From DTU089 sp002440045 (GTDB taxonomy: Bacteria; Bacillota; Clostridia; Oscillospirales; Acutalibacteraceae): a DNA stretch of 57,455 nucleotides. The stretch is taken from positions 1-57,455 of the forward strand of contig CALABP010000016.1 of NCBI GenBank assembly GCA_937885695.1, read 5' to 3'. A model generated the notes under the pieces. That model ran no database searches. It saw only the letters and a list, made by a program, of their open reading frames with translations, and was not told the origin of the DNA. How positions within the stretch are numbered: position 1 is the stretch's first letter; every line of letters starts with the position of its first letter. Made by a program: the position numbers and the translations under genes. Shown one piece after another: positions 48,902-57,455 of this stretch.

Positions 48902-48919
48902 TTGTTAAAATAATATCAA
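48902..48919. promoter_or_regulatory. Candidate Rex operator before adhE
   Basis: TTGTTAAAATAATATCAA agrees with the Rex consensus TTGTTAANNNNTTAACAA at 12 of 14 fixed positions, including a perfect left half. It stands 55 bp upstream of the adhE start. Rex control of adhE is established in several Clostridia. Confidence 0.6.
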
Positions 48920-48973
48920 AGTCAGGGGCGAAAAGCGTCCCGGATAATCTATTAACGGAGGTTGTGTTAAGAA

Positions 48974-51688
48974 ATGCAGGAAAGAGTGATTGTAGATAAC
49001 GTAGAGGCTCTTGAAAGAGCGCTTGCGCGCGTAAAAGAAGCGCAGAAAAAGTATTCTACCTATACGCAGGAGCAGGTTGATAAAATCTTCCTTGCGGCGG
49101 CGTCTGCCGCAAATAAGGCAAGAATACCGCTTGCAAAGCTTGCTGTCGAAGAAACGGGTATGGGCGTTGTCGAAGATAAGGTAATCAAAAATAACTATGC
49201 CGCAGAATACATTTATAATGCTTACAAGGATACAAAAACCTGCGGCGTAATAGAAGAGGATAAAGCTTACGGCACAAAGAAAATAGCCGAACCCATAGGC
49301 GTTATTGCGGCTGTTATCCCCACAACAAACCCCACGTCAACAGCGATTTTTAAGTGCCTTATCGCGCTTAAAACACGCAACGCAATAATCATCAGCCCCC
49401 ACCCCAGAGCAAAAGGCTCAACAATAGCCGCGGCAAAAGTTGTGCTTGAAGCGGCTGTAAAGGCGGGCGCACCTGAAGAAATTATTTCGTGGATAGACAT
49501 TCCGAGCCTTGACATGACAAACCTTTTAATGCGCGAAGCCGACATTATCCTTGCAACGGGCGGCCCCGGAATGGTTAAAGCCGCTTATTCTTCGGGCAAA
49601 CCCGCACTCGGCGTCGGCGCAGGCAACACGCCCGCAATTATCGACGAAAGCGCCGACATAATTCTTGCCGTTAACTCAATTATCCATTCAAAAACCTTTG
49701 ATAACGGTATGATTTGCGCTTCCGAGCAGTCCGTAATCGTTCATAAGAATGTTTATGACGCTGTTAAAAACGAGTTTGCCGCCCGCGGATGCTACTTCCT
49801 TAACCCCGAAGAGACCGAAAAGGTAAGAAAAACAATCATCATCAACGGCGCGCTTAACGCAAAGATTGTCGGTCAGCCCGCCGCAAAAATAGCCGCGCTC
49901 GCGGGCGTTACCGTTCCCGAGGGCACAAAAATCATAATCGGCGAGGTTGAAAGCGTAGATATTTCGGAAGAGTTTGCACATGAGAAGCTTTCTCCCGTGC
50001 TTGCCATGTATAAGGCAGAGGATATTGAAGACGCCTTCTCAAAGGCAGAGCACCTTATAGCCGACGGCGGTTACGGCCACACTTCATCAATTTATCTTAA
50101 CGTTACCACCGAAAAAGAAAAACTCGACGAGTTTGCACACCGTATGAAAACCTGCCGTATTCTCGTTAACACACCCTCTTCACAGGGCGGCATAGGCGAC
50201 CTTTATAACTTTAAGCTTGCACCGTCACTTACCTTGGGCTGCGGCTCTTGGGGCGGAAACAGCGTCAGCGAAAACGTCGGCGTTAAGCATCTTATCAACA
50301 TTAAAACGGTTGCCGAAAGGAGAGAGAATATGCTTTGGTTCAGAGCACCCGAAAAGGTGTATATTAAAAAAGGCTGCCTGCCTGTTGCTCTTAACGAGCT
50401 TAAAACCGTTATGGGCAAAAAACGTGCGTTTATCGTTACCGACAGCTTCCTTTATCACAACGGCTATACAAAGCCCATCACCGACAAACTTGATGAAATG
50501 GGTATTCAGCACGCAACATTCTTTGACGTTGCTCCCGACCCGACGCTTGCATGCGCAAAAGAAGGCGCAAAGCAGATGACTGCTTTTGAGCCTGACTGCA
50601 TAATCGCTCTCGGCGGCGGCAGCGCTATGGACGCGGGCAAAATTATGTGGGTTCTTTACGAGCACCCCGAAGCAGACTTTATGGATATGGCAATGCGCTT
50701 TATGGATATACGCAAGCGTGTTTACACATTCCCGAAGATGGGCGAAAAGGCATATTTCATCGCTATCCCGACTTCTGCCGGTACAGGCTCCGAGGTTACT
50801 CCCTTTGCCGTTATTACCGATGAACAAAGCGGCGTAAAATATCCGCTTGCCGATTACGAGCTTCTTCCCAATATGGCAATTATCGACACCGATTTCCATA
50901 TGAGCGCTCCCAAAGGCCTTACGGCGGCTTCCGGTATCGACGCAGTTTCGCACTGCCTTGAAGCTTATGCTTCTATAATGGCAACCGACTATACAGACGG
51001 TCTTGCTTTAAGGTCGATAAAAACAATATTTGAATATTTGCCCCGTGCTTACGACAACGGTCAAAACGACGTTCAGGCGCGCGAAAAGATGGCTAATGCC
51101 GCAACTATGGCAGGTATGGCTTTCGCAAATGCGTTCCTCGGTGTGTGCCATTCAATGGCTCACAAGCTCGGCGCTTTCCATCATCTTCCCCACGGTATTG
51201 CAAACGCTCTTATGCTTGAAGAGGTTATCCGCTTCAACTCTGCCGAAGCTCCCGCAAAAATGGGTACTTTCTCGCAGTATGACCATCCGCATACCATGGC
51301 TCGCTATGCAGAGGTTGCCGATTATCTCGGTCTCGGCGGCGTTACCGACGAAGAGAAGGTTGAAAACCTTATTAAGGCAATCAACGACCTTAAAGAGCGC
51401 ATAGGCATCAAAAAGACCATCAAGGATTACAACATCGACGAAAAGGACTTCCTTGCAAGACTTGATGAGATGACCGAGCAGGCTTTCGACGACCAGTGCA
51501 CAGGCGCAAACCCGCGTTATCCGCTTATGAGCGAGATTAAGCAGATGTACCTTAATGCGTATTACGGCAAAGAGCATTTCAAAGAGAAAGCAATGCCCAC
51601 GCAAAAAGATATAGAAGACGTTAAATCGGACGCACACGATTTTAAACAGACTTACCGTAAAGCTCAAAACGGCATAGTAGACGCTTAA
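48974..51688 (+). CDS. adhE: Bifunctional acetaldehyde/alcohol dehydrogenase AdhE
   Basis: The 904-residue protein joins two enzymes. Residues 1-450 are a CoA-acylating aldehyde dehydrogenase with Cys248 in DNGMICASEQS as the catalytic thiol and VIPTTNPTSTAIFKCLIALK at the cofactor site. Residues about 460-870 are an iron-dependent alcohol dehydrogenase: LGGGSAMDAGKIMWVLYEHP, then GIDAVSHCLEAYAS and GVCHSMAHKLGAFHHLPHGIAN with the metal-binding His. It converts acetyl-CoA to ethanol with two NADH. The ATG follows AACGGAGG. It is the first gene of a head-to-tail cluster that reaches 57248. Confidence 0.96.
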   Translation: MQERVIVDNVEALERALARVKEAQKKYSTYTQEQVDKIFLAAASAANKARIPLAKLAVEETGMGVVEDKVIKNNYAAEYIYNAYKDTKTCGVIEEDKAYGTKKIAEPIGVIAAVIPTTNPTSTAIFKCLIALKTRNAIIISPHPRAKGSTIAAAKVVLEAAVKAGAPEEIISWIDIPSLDMTNLLMREADIILATGGPGMVKAAYSSGKPALGVGAGNTPAIIDESADIILAVNSIIHSKTFDNGMICASEQSVIVHKNVYDAVKNEFAARGCYFLNPEETEKVRKTIIINGALNAKIVGQPAAKIAALAGVTVPEGTKIIIGEVESVDISEEFAHEKLSPVLAMYKAEDIEDAFSKAEHLIADGGYGHTSSIYLNVTTEKEKLDEFAHRMKTCRILVNTPSSQGGIGDLYNFKLAPSLTLGCGSWGGNSVSENVGVKHLINIKTVAERRENMLWFRAPEKVYIKKGCLPVALNELKTVMGKKRAFIVTDSFLYHNGYTKPITDKLDEMGIQHATFFDVAPDPTLACAKEGAKQMTAFEPDCIIALGGGSAMDAGKIMWVLYEHPEADFMDMAMRFMDIRKRVYTFPKMGEKAYFIAIPTSAGTGSEVTPFAVITDEQSGVKYPLADYELLPNMAIIDTDFHMSAPKGLTAASGIDAVSHCLEAYASIMATDYTDGLALRSIKTIFEYLPRAYDNGQNDVQAREKMANAATMAGMAFANAFLGVCHSMAHKLGAFHHLPHGIANALMLEEVIRFNSAEAPAKMGTFSQYDHPHTMARYAEVADYLGLGGVTDEEKVENLIKAINDLKERIGIKKTIKDYNIDEKDFLARLDEMTEQAFDDQCTGANPRYPLMSEIKQMYLNAYYGKEHFKEKAMPTQKDIEDVKSDAHDFKQTYRKAQNGIVDA

Positions 51689-51702
51689 GGGAGGTATATA
51701 AT

Positions 51703-52452
51703 ATGAATTTAGACAGAATCATAGCGGTCAGAAATGACAAAACAGTCTATCGCGACGGCGACAGATGCCTTAAAGTTTTCAACAGCGATTTCTCAAAGGC
51801 AGACGTTCTTAACGAGGCGCTTAATCAGGCGCGTATTGAAGAAACAGGTCTTAATATACCGAAAATTCTCGAAGTTACCGTAATAGACGGCAAATGGACG
51901 ATTGTTTCGGAGTATATCAAGGGCAAAACTCTTGCGCGTCTTATGGAAGAAGAGCCCGAGAAAAAAGACGAATATCTTGAGAAATTTGTTGAGCTTCAGC
52001 TTGAGGTGCAGTCAAAAACATGCCCGCTTCTTACAAAGCTTAAAGACAAAATGAACAGAAAGATTTCGCAGACCGACCTTTCTGCCACGGTGCGTTATGA
52101 CCTTCACACGCGCCTTGAAGCAATGCCCAAGCACAACAAGGTTTGCCACGGCGACTTCAACCCGTCAAACATCATTATTTCAGACGACGGCAAGCCTTAT
52201 ATAATCGACTGGTCGCATGTAACACAGGGCAACGCTTCGGCAGACGCCGCAAGAACATATCTTTTGTTCTGGCTTAACGGCGACATTGAGGGCGCCGACA
52301 AATATCTTGACCTTTTCTGCGAAAAGAGCAACACCGCAAAGCAGTACGTTCAGAAATGGATGCCCATTGTTGCGGCTTCGCAGTCCGTCAAGGGCAACGC
52401 CGCAGAACGCGAGTTCTTGCACTCGTGGATAAATGTTGTTGATTACGAATAA
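51703..52452 (+). CDS. Phosphotransferase (APH/choline kinase-like)
   Basis: The 249-residue protein follows AAGGGAGG. It has the aminoglycoside-phosphotransferase fold: CLKVF with Lys24, the Brenner motif HGDFNPSN (His149, Asp151, Asn156) and IIDWSH with Asp169. These residues bind ATP and magnesium. The substrate is unknown and could be a sugar, choline or an unidentified small molecule. Its place between adhE (15-bp gap) and the ferredoxin genes is unusual and may mean a role in this metabolic cluster. Confidence 0.87.
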   Translation: MNLDRIIAVRNDKTVYRDGDRCLKVFNSDFSKADVLNEALNQARIEETGLNIPKILEVTVIDGKWTIVSEYIKGKTLARLMEEEPEKKDEYLEKFVELQLEVQSKTCPLLTKLKDKMNRKISQTDLSATVRYDLHTRLEAMPKHNKVCHGDFNPSNIIISDDGKPYIIDWSHVTQGNASADAARTYLLFWLNGDIEGADKYLDLFCEKSNTAKQYVQKWMPIVAASQSVKGNAAEREFLHSWINVVDYE

Positions 52453-52464
52453 AGGAGTATTGCT

Positions 52465-52704
52465 ATGAAAATCACGGTTTGTATCGGTTCTTCCTGTCAC
52501 ATTAAAGGCTCAAGGCAGGTTGTTGAACAGCTTCAGTATCTCATTCACGAAAACAACCTCGGCGACAAGATAGAGCTTGCCGGAACATTTTGCATGGGCA
52601 AGTGCCAGCAGGGCGTTTGCGTAACGATTGACGACGCATTTTTCTCGGTTTCGCCCGACACCGTTAAGGATTTCTTTAACGAAAACGTTTTAGCAAAGGT
52701 TTGA
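52465..52704 (+). CDS. Thioredoxin-like [2Fe-2S] ferredoxin, copy 1
   Basis: The 79-residue protein follows AAAGGAG. ICIGSSCHIKGS and GTFCMGKCQQG hold four cysteines in the pattern of NuoE/HoxE-like 2Fe-2S ferredoxins. It transfers single electrons, probably with the hydrogenase-like proteins downstream. It is 6 bp before its paralogue. Confidence 0.9.
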   Translation: MKITVCIGSSCHIKGSRQVVEQLQYLIHENNLGDKIELAGTFCMGKCQQGVCVTIDDAFFSVSPDTVKDFFNENVLAKV

Positions 52705-52710
52705 ATTTAA

Positions 52711-52971
52711 ATGATTATACAAATCTGCGTAGGCTCGTCCTGCCATTTAAAAGGCTCCGAAAGACTTGTGGAGCTGTTTACACAGGCAATTGCTGAAAAC
52801 GGACTTGAAAACGAAATAACCCTCGCAGGGAGCTTCTGCACAGGCAGATGCAACCGCGAGGGTGTTACCCTTACCGTTGACGACGACGTTTATACAGGCA
52901 TTACGCCCGAAACCTTCAAGACTTTTTTTGAAGATAAAGTCTTAAAAAAGCTCAGGGAGGAAAACAACTGA
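52711..52971 (+). CDS. Thioredoxin-like [2Fe-2S] ferredoxin, copy 2
   Basis: The 86-residue paralogue has the same layout as copy 1 (ICVGSSCHLKGS and GSFCTGRCNREG with four Cys). It directly abuts the sensory-type hydrogenase gene at 52972. The two copies may deliver electrons to different partners or form a pair, as in electron-bifurcating or sensory complexes. The exact partners are not shown by sequence. Confidence 0.9.
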   Translation: MIIQICVGSSCHLKGSERLVELFTQAIAENGLENEITLAGSFCTGRCNREGVTLTVDDDVYTGITPETFKTFFEDKVLKKLREENN

Positions 52972-54645
52972 ATGGATTGTTTGACTTTAAAAAAATCAAA
53001 CTGCAAAAACTGCTATAAGTGTATTCGTCATTGCCCGGTAAAGTCTATTCGCTTTTCGGGCAATCAGGCATACATAATAGGCAACGAGTGCATACTGTGC
53101 GGTCAGTGCTTTGTTGTTTGCCCGCAGGATGCAAAGCAGATTGTTGACGAGACCGAAAAGGTCAAGGTACTTCTTCAGGAAGGCTCTCCCGTTGTTGTGA
53201 GCCTTGCGCCCTCATTTGTCGCAAACTACGGCGGCACGGGCATAGGCTCCATGCGCGAGGCGCTTAAAAAGCTCGGCTTTTATGATGTCGAAGAAACGGC
53301 GGTCGGCGCAACCATAGTAAAAAAAGAATATGACAGAATGCTTAAAGAGGATGAACGCGATGTTATTATATCCTCTTGTTGCCATTCGGTGAACCTGCTT
53401 ATTCAAAAGTATTTCCCTGCAGAGCTTTCGTGCCTTGCAGATGTGCTTTCACCCATGCAGGCTCACTGCAAAGATATAAAGCGCCGTATTCCCGGTGCAA
53501 AAACAGTGTTTATAGGGCCGTGCGTCGCAAAAAAAGACGAGGCTTCGTATTACGAAGGGCTTGTTGACGCAGTTCTTACGTTCGACGAGCTTACAAATTG
53601 GTTAAAGAACGAGCACATTGAGCTTAAAAACGAGCCCGACTCGGACGAGCACAGCAAAGCGCGCCTTTTCCCCACAACGGGCGGCGTGCTCAAAACAATG
53701 GAAAAATCAAATACAAATTACACATATATGGCAATCGACGGCGTAGAGAACTGTATGGCGGCGCTCAGGGATATTGAAAGCGGCAACATACACAACTGCT
53801 TTATAGAGATGTCCGCGTGTATCGGCAGCTGCATCGGCGGCCCAGTAATGGAAAAATATCACCGTTCTCCCGTTAAGGACTACACCGCGGTGTCGCATTT
53901 TGCGGGCAAAGAGGACTTTATTGCGGAACAGCCCGATTCGCTTTCTTTAAGAAAAGAGTTTTCGGTAATAGAGCGAAAGCTTCTGCCGCCGTCAGAGTAT
54001 GAAATTAAAGAAATACTTCGTCAGATGGGCAAAGTAAAACCCTCGGATGAGCTTAACTGCGGCTCCTGCGGATATGACACCTGCCGCGAGAAGGCGATAG
54101 CCATTTATCAGGGTAAGGCTGAAATTTCAATGTGCCTGCCTTATCTTAAAGAAAAAGCCGAAAGCTTTTCCGATACAATCGTCCGCAATACACCCAATGC
54201 TCTTATCGTTCTTAACGAAAAGCTTGAGGTTCAGCAGATAAACAAGGCGGCGCTTTCGCTTATGAATATCCGCTATGCCGACCATGTTCTCGGCGACCAG
54301 GTTGTGCGTATTCTTGACCCCGCCGATTTTGCCGAGGTTTTAAGCACGGGCAGAAGTATTCATAACAAACGTCTTTATCTTGCCGAATACGAAAAATACG
54401 TTGAAGAAACGGTTGTTTACGATAAAGAATACAGGCTTCTTGTGTGCATAATGCGCGACGTTACCGAAGAGGAAACCCAGCGCGAAAAGAAAGAAAACAT
54501 AAGCCGTCAGACTGTTGAAATTGCCGACCGCGTTGTTGACAAACAGATGCGTATTGTTCAGGAAATAGCTTCGCTTCTCGGTGAAACGGCGGCAGAAACG
54601 AAAATAGCGCTTTCAAAGCTTAAGGAGTCGATAAGCGATGAATAA
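52972..54645 (+). CDS. Sensory-type [FeFe]-hydrogenase with PAS domain (HydS-like)
   Basis: The 557-residue protein has two N-terminal [4Fe-4S] motifs (CKNCYKCIRHCP and CILCGQCFVVCP). The H-cluster part follows: SSCCHS (Cys136/137) in place of the usual TSCCPxW, GPCVAKK (Cys184) and SACIGSCIGG (Cys283, Cys287). An extra [4Fe-4S]-type motif CGSCGYDTC (363-371, with a later Cys388) and a PAS domain at about 400-510 complete it. The four H-cluster cysteines are kept but the flanking residues are changed, which is typical of group C sensory hydrogenases. It probably senses H2 or redox state and signals through the phosphatase encoded next, whose start overlaps its end by 8 bp. Confidence 0.88.
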   Translation: MDCLTLKKSNCKNCYKCIRHCPVKSIRFSGNQAYIIGNECILCGQCFVVCPQDAKQIVDETEKVKVLLQEGSPVVVSLAPSFVANYGGTGIGSMREALKKLGFYDVEETAVGATIVKKEYDRMLKEDERDVIISSCCHSVNLLIQKYFPAELSCLADVLSPMQAHCKDIKRRIPGAKTVFIGPCVAKKDEASYYEGLVDAVLTFDELTNWLKNEHIELKNEPDSDEHSKARLFPTTGGVLKTMEKSNTNYTYMAIDGVENCMAALRDIESGNIHNCFIEMSACIGSCIGGPVMEKYHRSPVKDYTAVSHFAGKEDFIAEQPDSLSLRKEFSVIERKLLPPSEYEIKEILRQMGKVKPSDELNCGSCGYDTCREKAIAIYQGKAEISMCLPYLKEKAESFSDTIVRNTPNALIVLNEKLEVQQINKAALSLMNIRYADHVLGDQVVRILDPADFAEVLSTGRSIHNKRLYLAEYEKYVEETVVYDKEYRLLVCIMRDVTEEETQREKKENISRQTVEIADRVVDKQMRIVQEIASLLGETAAETKIALSKLKESISDE

Positions 54646-55810
54646 TCTCTGCGCCGAAATCGGCTACAAAAGCATTAACCACGAGGGCGAACAGCTTTGC
54701 GGCGACCACGTTGATATAATAGAACAGGATGAAAATTCAACCGTAGTCGTTCTTGCCGACGGCCTCGGAAGCGGCGTGAAGGCAAGTATTCTTTCAACGC
54801 TTACAAGCAAAATTATTTCAACTATGATGGCAGAAGGCTTGCCGCTTGAAGAGTGCGTTTCGACAATCGCGGCAACGCTTCCGATTTGCTCGGTGCGCGG
54901 CGTCGCTTATTCGACGTTTACAATTATTCATTTAATTAACAACGAAACGGCAGAGCTTATTCAGTATGACAATCCGCCCGTAATTCTTCTGCGCGACTGC
55001 GAGGTTTACGACTACCCGAAGTCAGAGCTTAATATTGACGGCAAAAAGATTTTAAAGTCGGTTATAAAGCTTCAGGAGAATGATATTTTTGTCGCAATGA
55101 GCGACGGTTGCCCGCACGCAGGCATCGGCATTGCATTTAACTTCGGCTGGAAGTGGGACGATATTGCCGCCTATATGAGCTCCTTTGCCCACATAGGCTA
55201 CACGGCAAAAACTCTTTCAACAATGCTCGTTGACGAGTGCAACAAGCAATACGGCTACCACCCGGGCGACGACACAACGGCTTGTGTAATTAAAATCAGA
55301 AAGCGCGAGCCTATGAATCTTTTGTTCGGCCCGCCGCGCAACCGCGACGATTGCGACCGAATGATGTCTCTTTTCTTCTCAAAAGAGGGCAAACACATTG
55401 TTTGCGGCGGCACAACCTCTTCGATTGCCGCCAAATATCTCGGAAAACCGCTCAAAGCAACTCTTAATTTTGAGCGCAGCGACGTTCCGCCGATTGCCGA
55501 AATCGAGGGCGTCGACCTTGTTACCGAAGGCGTTATAACAATAAATAAGGTTCTTGAATATGCAAAAGACGCACTCGGAAAAAACGAGCTTTACGAGCAC
55601 TGGTCTTATAAGCACGACGGCGCTTCGCTTATTTGCAGAATGTTGTTTGAAGAGGCGACCGACATTAACTTTTTTGTCGGCAGGGCAATAAATCCGGCGC
55701 ATCAAAACCCCGATTTGCCTATAAATTTCAACATTAAAATGAATCTTGTTGAAGAGCTTTCATCATGTTTAAAACAGATGGGCAAGCGCATTAAAGTCAG
55801 TTATTTTTAA
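54638..55810 (+). CDS. SpoIIE-type serine phosphatase (PP2C family)
   Basis: The 390-residue product has VVLADGLGSGVKASILSTLTSK, a typical SpoIIE/RsbU metal-binding PP2C motif. AMSDGCPHAG and HPGDDTTACVIKI give further metal-binding aspartates. The last 160 residues contain an additional domain I do not recognise. Group C hydrogenases with PAS domains are often linked to this phosphatase, so it is a likely signal output to a downstream regulator. The target is unknown. Confidence 0.88.
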   Translation: MNNLCAEIGYKSINHEGEQLCGDHVDIIEQDENSTVVVLADGLGSGVKASILSTLTSKIISTMMAEGLPLEECVSTIAATLPICSVRGVAYSTFTIIHLINNETAELIQYDNPPVILLRDCEVYDYPKSELNIDGKKILKSVIKLQENDIFVAMSDGCPHAGIGIAFNFGWKWDDIAAYMSSFAHIGYTAKTLSTMLVDECNKQYGYHPGDDTTACVIKIRKREPMNLLFGPPRNRDDCDRMMSLFFSKEGKHIVCGGTTSSIAAKYLGKPLKATLNFERSDVPPIAEIEGVDLVTEGVITINKVLEYAKDALGKNELYEHWSYKHDGASLICRMLFEEATDINFFVGRAINPAHQNPDLPINFNIKMNLVEELSSCLKQMGKRIKVSYF

Positions 55811-55823
55811 GGAGTGTGCGTAA

Positions 55824-57248
55824 ATGCGAAAATTTGACACAAAGGTACAGCATCTCAAATATAAAGTGCTTCGCGAGGTTGCGCGCCTTGCCTGGAAAGA
55901 CGAGCTGCTTGACAAGATGCTCGATATTCCGAAAATAATAGTTCCCGGCAATACACCCACAATGCGTTGCTGCGTCTATAAAGAACGCGCAATACTTTCG
56001 GACCGCGTTAAGCTCGCAATGGGCGGCGATAAAGAGAACCCCAATGTTATAGAGGTTATTGAAACCGCCTGCGACGAGTGCCCCATGGGCGGCTATGAGG
56101 TAACAAACTCTTGCCGCGGCTGTCTTGCCCACCGCTGCGAAGATGTTTGCAAATTCGGCGCGATTGTTTTTGACCAAAACCACGTTGCACACATCGACAA
56201 ATCAAAATGTAAAGACTGCGGCGCATGCTCAAAAGTTTGCCCTTATACCGCTATCATCAACCGTAAACGTCCGTGTGAAAGCGCCTGCAAAATCAAGGCA
56301 ATCACAATGAACGAAAATAAGGCGGCGGCTATCGACAACAACAAGTGCATTGCCTGCGGCGCGTGCGTTTATCAGTGCCCGTTCGGTGCAATTACCGATA
56401 AATCCTATATTCTTGACGTTATCGACATAATCAAAAAGAGCGAAAATAACAAAAAATATAAGGTCTATGCGGTTGTCGCTCCGTCAATTTCAAGTCAGTT
56501 TACATATGCAAAGCTCGGTCAGGTAATCACCGGCTTAAAAGAGCTTGGCTTTTACACCGTTGTCGAGGCGGCTCTCGGCGCGGATATGGTGGCTTTTGCC
56601 GAATCAAAAGAGCTTAGCGAAAAGGGCTTTCTTACAAGCTCGTGCTGCCCCGCGTTTGTAAGCTACGTTGAAAAGAATTTCCCCAAGCTTTTGCCGAATG
56701 TTTCTCACAATCTTTCGCCCATGGCTTCAATTGCGAAGTATATTAAGGAAAAAGACAAAGAAACAAAAATTGTTTTTATCGGGCCTTGCACGGCTAAAAA
56801 AGCCGAAGTTCAAAAGGAAAGCGTAAGACCCTATATCGACGCGGCAATGACCTTTGAAGAGCTTCAGGCGCTTTTTGACAGTAAAGATATAGATATAACT
56901 GCCTTAGACGAAAGCGTGCTTGACAACGCTTCGTATTTCGGCAGAATCTTTGCAAGAAGCGGCGGACTTTCGGACGCTGTGAAGCAGGGACTTAAAGAAC
57001 ACGGGCTTTCGGATTTTGAACTTAAAGCCGTCTCGTGCGACGGAATTGAAGAGTGCCGTACAGCACTTCTTAAAAAGAACGTCAACAAGCTTGACGCGAA
57101 CTTTATTGAGGGTATGGCGTGCGTCGGCGGTTGTATAGGCGGCGCGGGCTGCCTTACACACGGCGAAAAGAATAAATCCGAGGTCGACAAATACGGAATG
57201 GAAGCATACGAAAAAACCATTTCCGATGCAATTTCGATTTTGAAATAA
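55824..57248 (+). CDS. [FeFe]-hydrogenase, group B-like
   Basis: The 474-residue protein starts after AAGGAGTG. The N-terminal part (residues 80-190) carries several [4Fe-4S] motifs: CDECPMGG, CRGCLAHRC, CKDCGACSKVCP and CIACGACVYQCP. The H-cluster motifs are TSSCCPAF (Cys274/275), GPCTAKKAE (Cys322) and MACVGGCIGG (Cys433, Cys437). These resemble canonical L1, L2 and L3 motifs, but the arrangement matches group B enzymes of gut Clostridia. It should make H2 from reduced ferredoxin. A terminator follows. Confidence 0.9.
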   Translation: MRKFDTKVQHLKYKVLREVARLAWKDELLDKMLDIPKIIVPGNTPTMRCCVYKERAILSDRVKLAMGGDKENPNVIEVIETACDECPMGGYEVTNSCRGCLAHRCEDVCKFGAIVFDQNHVAHIDKSKCKDCGACSKVCPYTAIINRKRPCESACKIKAITMNENKAAAIDNNKCIACGACVYQCPFGAITDKSYILDVIDIIKKSENNKKYKVYAVVAPSISSQFTYAKLGQVITGLKELGFYTVVEAALGADMVAFAESKELSEKGFLTSSCCPAFVSYVEKNFPKLLPNVSHNLSPMASIAKYIKEKDKETKIVFIGPCTAKKAEVQKESVRPYIDAAMTFEELQALFDSKDIDITALDESVLDNASYFGRIFARSGGLSDAVKQGLKEHGLSDFELKAVSCDGIEECRTALLKKNVNKLDANFIEGMACVGGCIGGAGCLTHGEKNKSEVDKYGMEAYEKTISDAISILK

Positions 57249-57283
57249 TTAAGTAACCGCTGATTAACCGACAAGTTATTAAG

Positions 57284-57314
57284 AGAGTCAAGCCGATACG
57301 GTTTGGCTCTTTTT
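57284..57314 (+). terminator. Intrinsic terminator after the hydrogenase gene
   Basis: AGAGTCAAGCC (57284-57294) pairs, with G-U pairs, with GGTTTGGCTCT (57300-57310), and four further T follow. It ends the adhE-hydrogenase cluster. Confidence 0.85.
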
Positions 57315-57355
57315 GCGATTTAAACGGGAATTTTGAAGAATATGCGAATTTTCTA

Positions 57356-57384
57356 TTGACAAAGTGTGAATTATAGTGTATATT
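57356..57384 (+). promoter_or_regulatory. Promoter of the tRNA gene
   Basis: TTGACA (57356-57361), 17 bp and TATATT (57379-57384) form a strong vegetative promoter 20 bp before the tRNA. Confidence 0.8.
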
Positions 57385-57404
57385 ATCAAAGTCGCTTGCG
57401 ATAT

Positions 57405-57455
57405 GGGAGCATAGCTCAGCTGGGAGAGCATCTGCCTTACAAGCAGAGGGTCATA
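57405..57455 (+). tRNA. tRNA-Val (anticodon TAC), cut by window end
   Basis: GGGAGCA is the 5' acceptor strand, GCTC with GAGC is the D stem, and TCTGC-CTTACAA-GCAGA is the anticodon arm with TAC at positions 34-36. The T arm and 3' acceptor lie beyond the window. It may be the first of a tRNA cluster. Confidence 0.93.

Overview
The window is a piece of a Gram-positive, spore-forming, anaerobic fermenter of class Clostridia, probably a gut-type Oscillospirales or Eubacteriales relative. The evidence is a cotJABC spore-coat operon, AdhE and a second iron alcohol dehydrogenase, [FeFe]-hydrogenase genes with thioredoxin-like 2Fe-2S ferredoxins, many AGGAGG ribosome binding sites, and intrinsic terminators after most host units. 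No species can be named from this sequence.

Layout. Positions 1-3541 are host: the tail of an unknown gene, an AraC regulator and a cytoplasmic GH3 glycosidase. Positions 4070-39242 are a complete-looking prophage of about 35.2 kb. It is bounded by a 12-bp core (ACCGCCGTACTG) and sits inside cotJC, splitting it into a 5' part (31 codons, at 39231-39323) and a 3' part (3566-4069). From 39216 to 44853 are cotJB and cotJA, a pair of duplicated acidic proteins, two GNAT acetyltransferases, a double-HTH regulator and a lipoprotein. From 45114 to 57248 is a fermentation and hydrogen block. A tRNA-Val(TAC) starts at 57405 and runs off the end.

Prophage. A large serine recombinase (4162-5619, minus) lies next to attL. 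Next come a candidate small RNA with a consensus promoter, a PH-domain membrane protein, and an unusually crowded control region (6619-10005) with seven XRE-type proteins carrying nine HTH domains, three of them encoded by tandem near-copies. An early operon (about 9.5-16.3 kb) carries small proteins, a PcfK/AcrIIA9-like protein, PcfJ and a DUF3850 protein. It is followed by an HUH replication protein and a sigma-region-4-like late regulator. Two matching late-promoter repeats precede packaging, head, tail and lysis genes of a siphovirus (terS, terL, portal, MuF, scaffold, capsid, tail tube, tape measure, fibres, holin, GH25 lysin). The MuF protein ends in a toxin-like domain and is followed by a small candidate immunity gene.

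How the parts work together. Recombination between the two cores would rejoin cotJC exactly in frame, giving a 198-residue CotJC, and would create an attP with 15-bp inverted arms. The prophage may therefore be a sporulation-gene intervening element like those known in sigK and spsM of Bacillus. That excision is timed to sporulation is inference. In the fermentation block, AdhE, two ferredoxin-like proteins, a PAS-containing sensory-type [FeFe]-hydrogenase, a SpoIIE-type phosphatase and a group-B-like [FeFe]-hydrogenase lie head to tail. Rex-like sites precede adhE and the other alcohol dehydrogenase, which suggests joint redox control of ethanol and H2 production.
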